Source of the DNA: Bacillota bacterium
GTDB lineage: Bacteria; Bacillota; Clostridia; Peptostreptococcales; Anaerovoracaceae
DNA: 5,603 nucleotides
Direction: 5' to 3'
Assembly (NCBI GenBank): GCA_017543805.1
Contig: JAFYFK010000160.1
Coordinates: 1-5,603, forward strand
Position 1 is the first letter of the stretch; each line of letters starts with the position of its first letter. Under the pieces are notes generated by a model that saw only the letters and a program-made list of their open reading frames with translations, did not search any database and had not been told where the DNA came from. Below, one piece after another: positions 5,513-5,603 of this stretch. A program made the position numbers and the translations under genes.

Positions 5513-5528
5513 CTCTTAAATCGATCTC

Positions 5529-5603
5529 TTAATCCGTCAACGGTATCAGCGGGTTCGCCGCCAGATAGCTTTCGTCGACTACCATAAGCACTACGCGGCC
5601 TAC
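5529..5603 (-). CDS. C-terminal fragment of an unidentified protein (runs off the right edge)
   Basis: The minus strand is open from the window edge to a TAA at 5529-5531, giving 24 residues that begin VGRVVLMVVDESYL and end in NPLIPLTD. The fragment is cut at its 5' end by the window. A minus-strand coding end here fits the strong minus-direction U-tract of the terminator 16 nt downstream. The sequence is too short to assign a family. That it is a real gene is an inference from the open frame, natural-looking composition and terminator position. Confidence 0.5.
   Translation of the reverse strand, partial: VGRVVLMVVDESYLAANPLIPLTD

Overview
The window looks like a chromosomal segment of a Gram-positive anaerobe, probably Bacillota, class Clostridia. 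This rests on purine-rich Shine-Dalgarno sites, extended -10 promoters, tightly packed operons, and protein families (DUF2156, DUF4037, DUF4125, double-glycine leader peptides) that I know mainly from gut and rumen Clostridia. The genus cannot be called from sequence alone. There are no tRNA or rRNA genes, CRISPR arrays or insertion sequences.

Left block (1-1592, plus strand): an extended -10 promoter and a 15-bp palindrome lead into a two-gene operon. It encodes a DUF2156 (phosphatidylglycerol lysyltransferase C-terminal-like) acyltransferase-fold protein and a GNAT acetyltransferase, with start and stop overlapping as ATGA.

Middle block (1577-4726, minus strand): a four-gene operon, read from right to left: alpha/beta hydrolase, tetratricopeptide repeat (TPR) protein, DUF4037 nucleotidyltransferase-like protein, DUF4125 protein. 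Spacing is 0 to about 20 nt, so they are almost surely cotranscribed. Ribosome binding sites or family conservation point to downstream ATGs as the true starts of the first three genes. The last gene overlaps the 3' end of the left block tail-to-tail by 16 bp, with no terminator between.

Right block (4727-5603): an AT-rich divergent promoter region is followed by a plus-strand pair. The first gene is a 68-residue peptide with a double-glycine (bacteriocin-type) leader and a CxCxxC...CxxC core. The second, beginning 2 nt after it, encodes a 127-residue protein with four internal repeats resembling '4-fold beta flower' proteins. A strong bidirectional hairpin terminator separates this pair from the C-terminal end of an unidentified minus-strand gene that runs off the right edge.

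The most unusual content is the orphan leader peptide and its coupled repeat protein, with no maturation enzyme, immunity gene or transporter in view. Next is the NTase-like/DUF4125/TPR/hydrolase operon, whose biochemical role is unknown to me.
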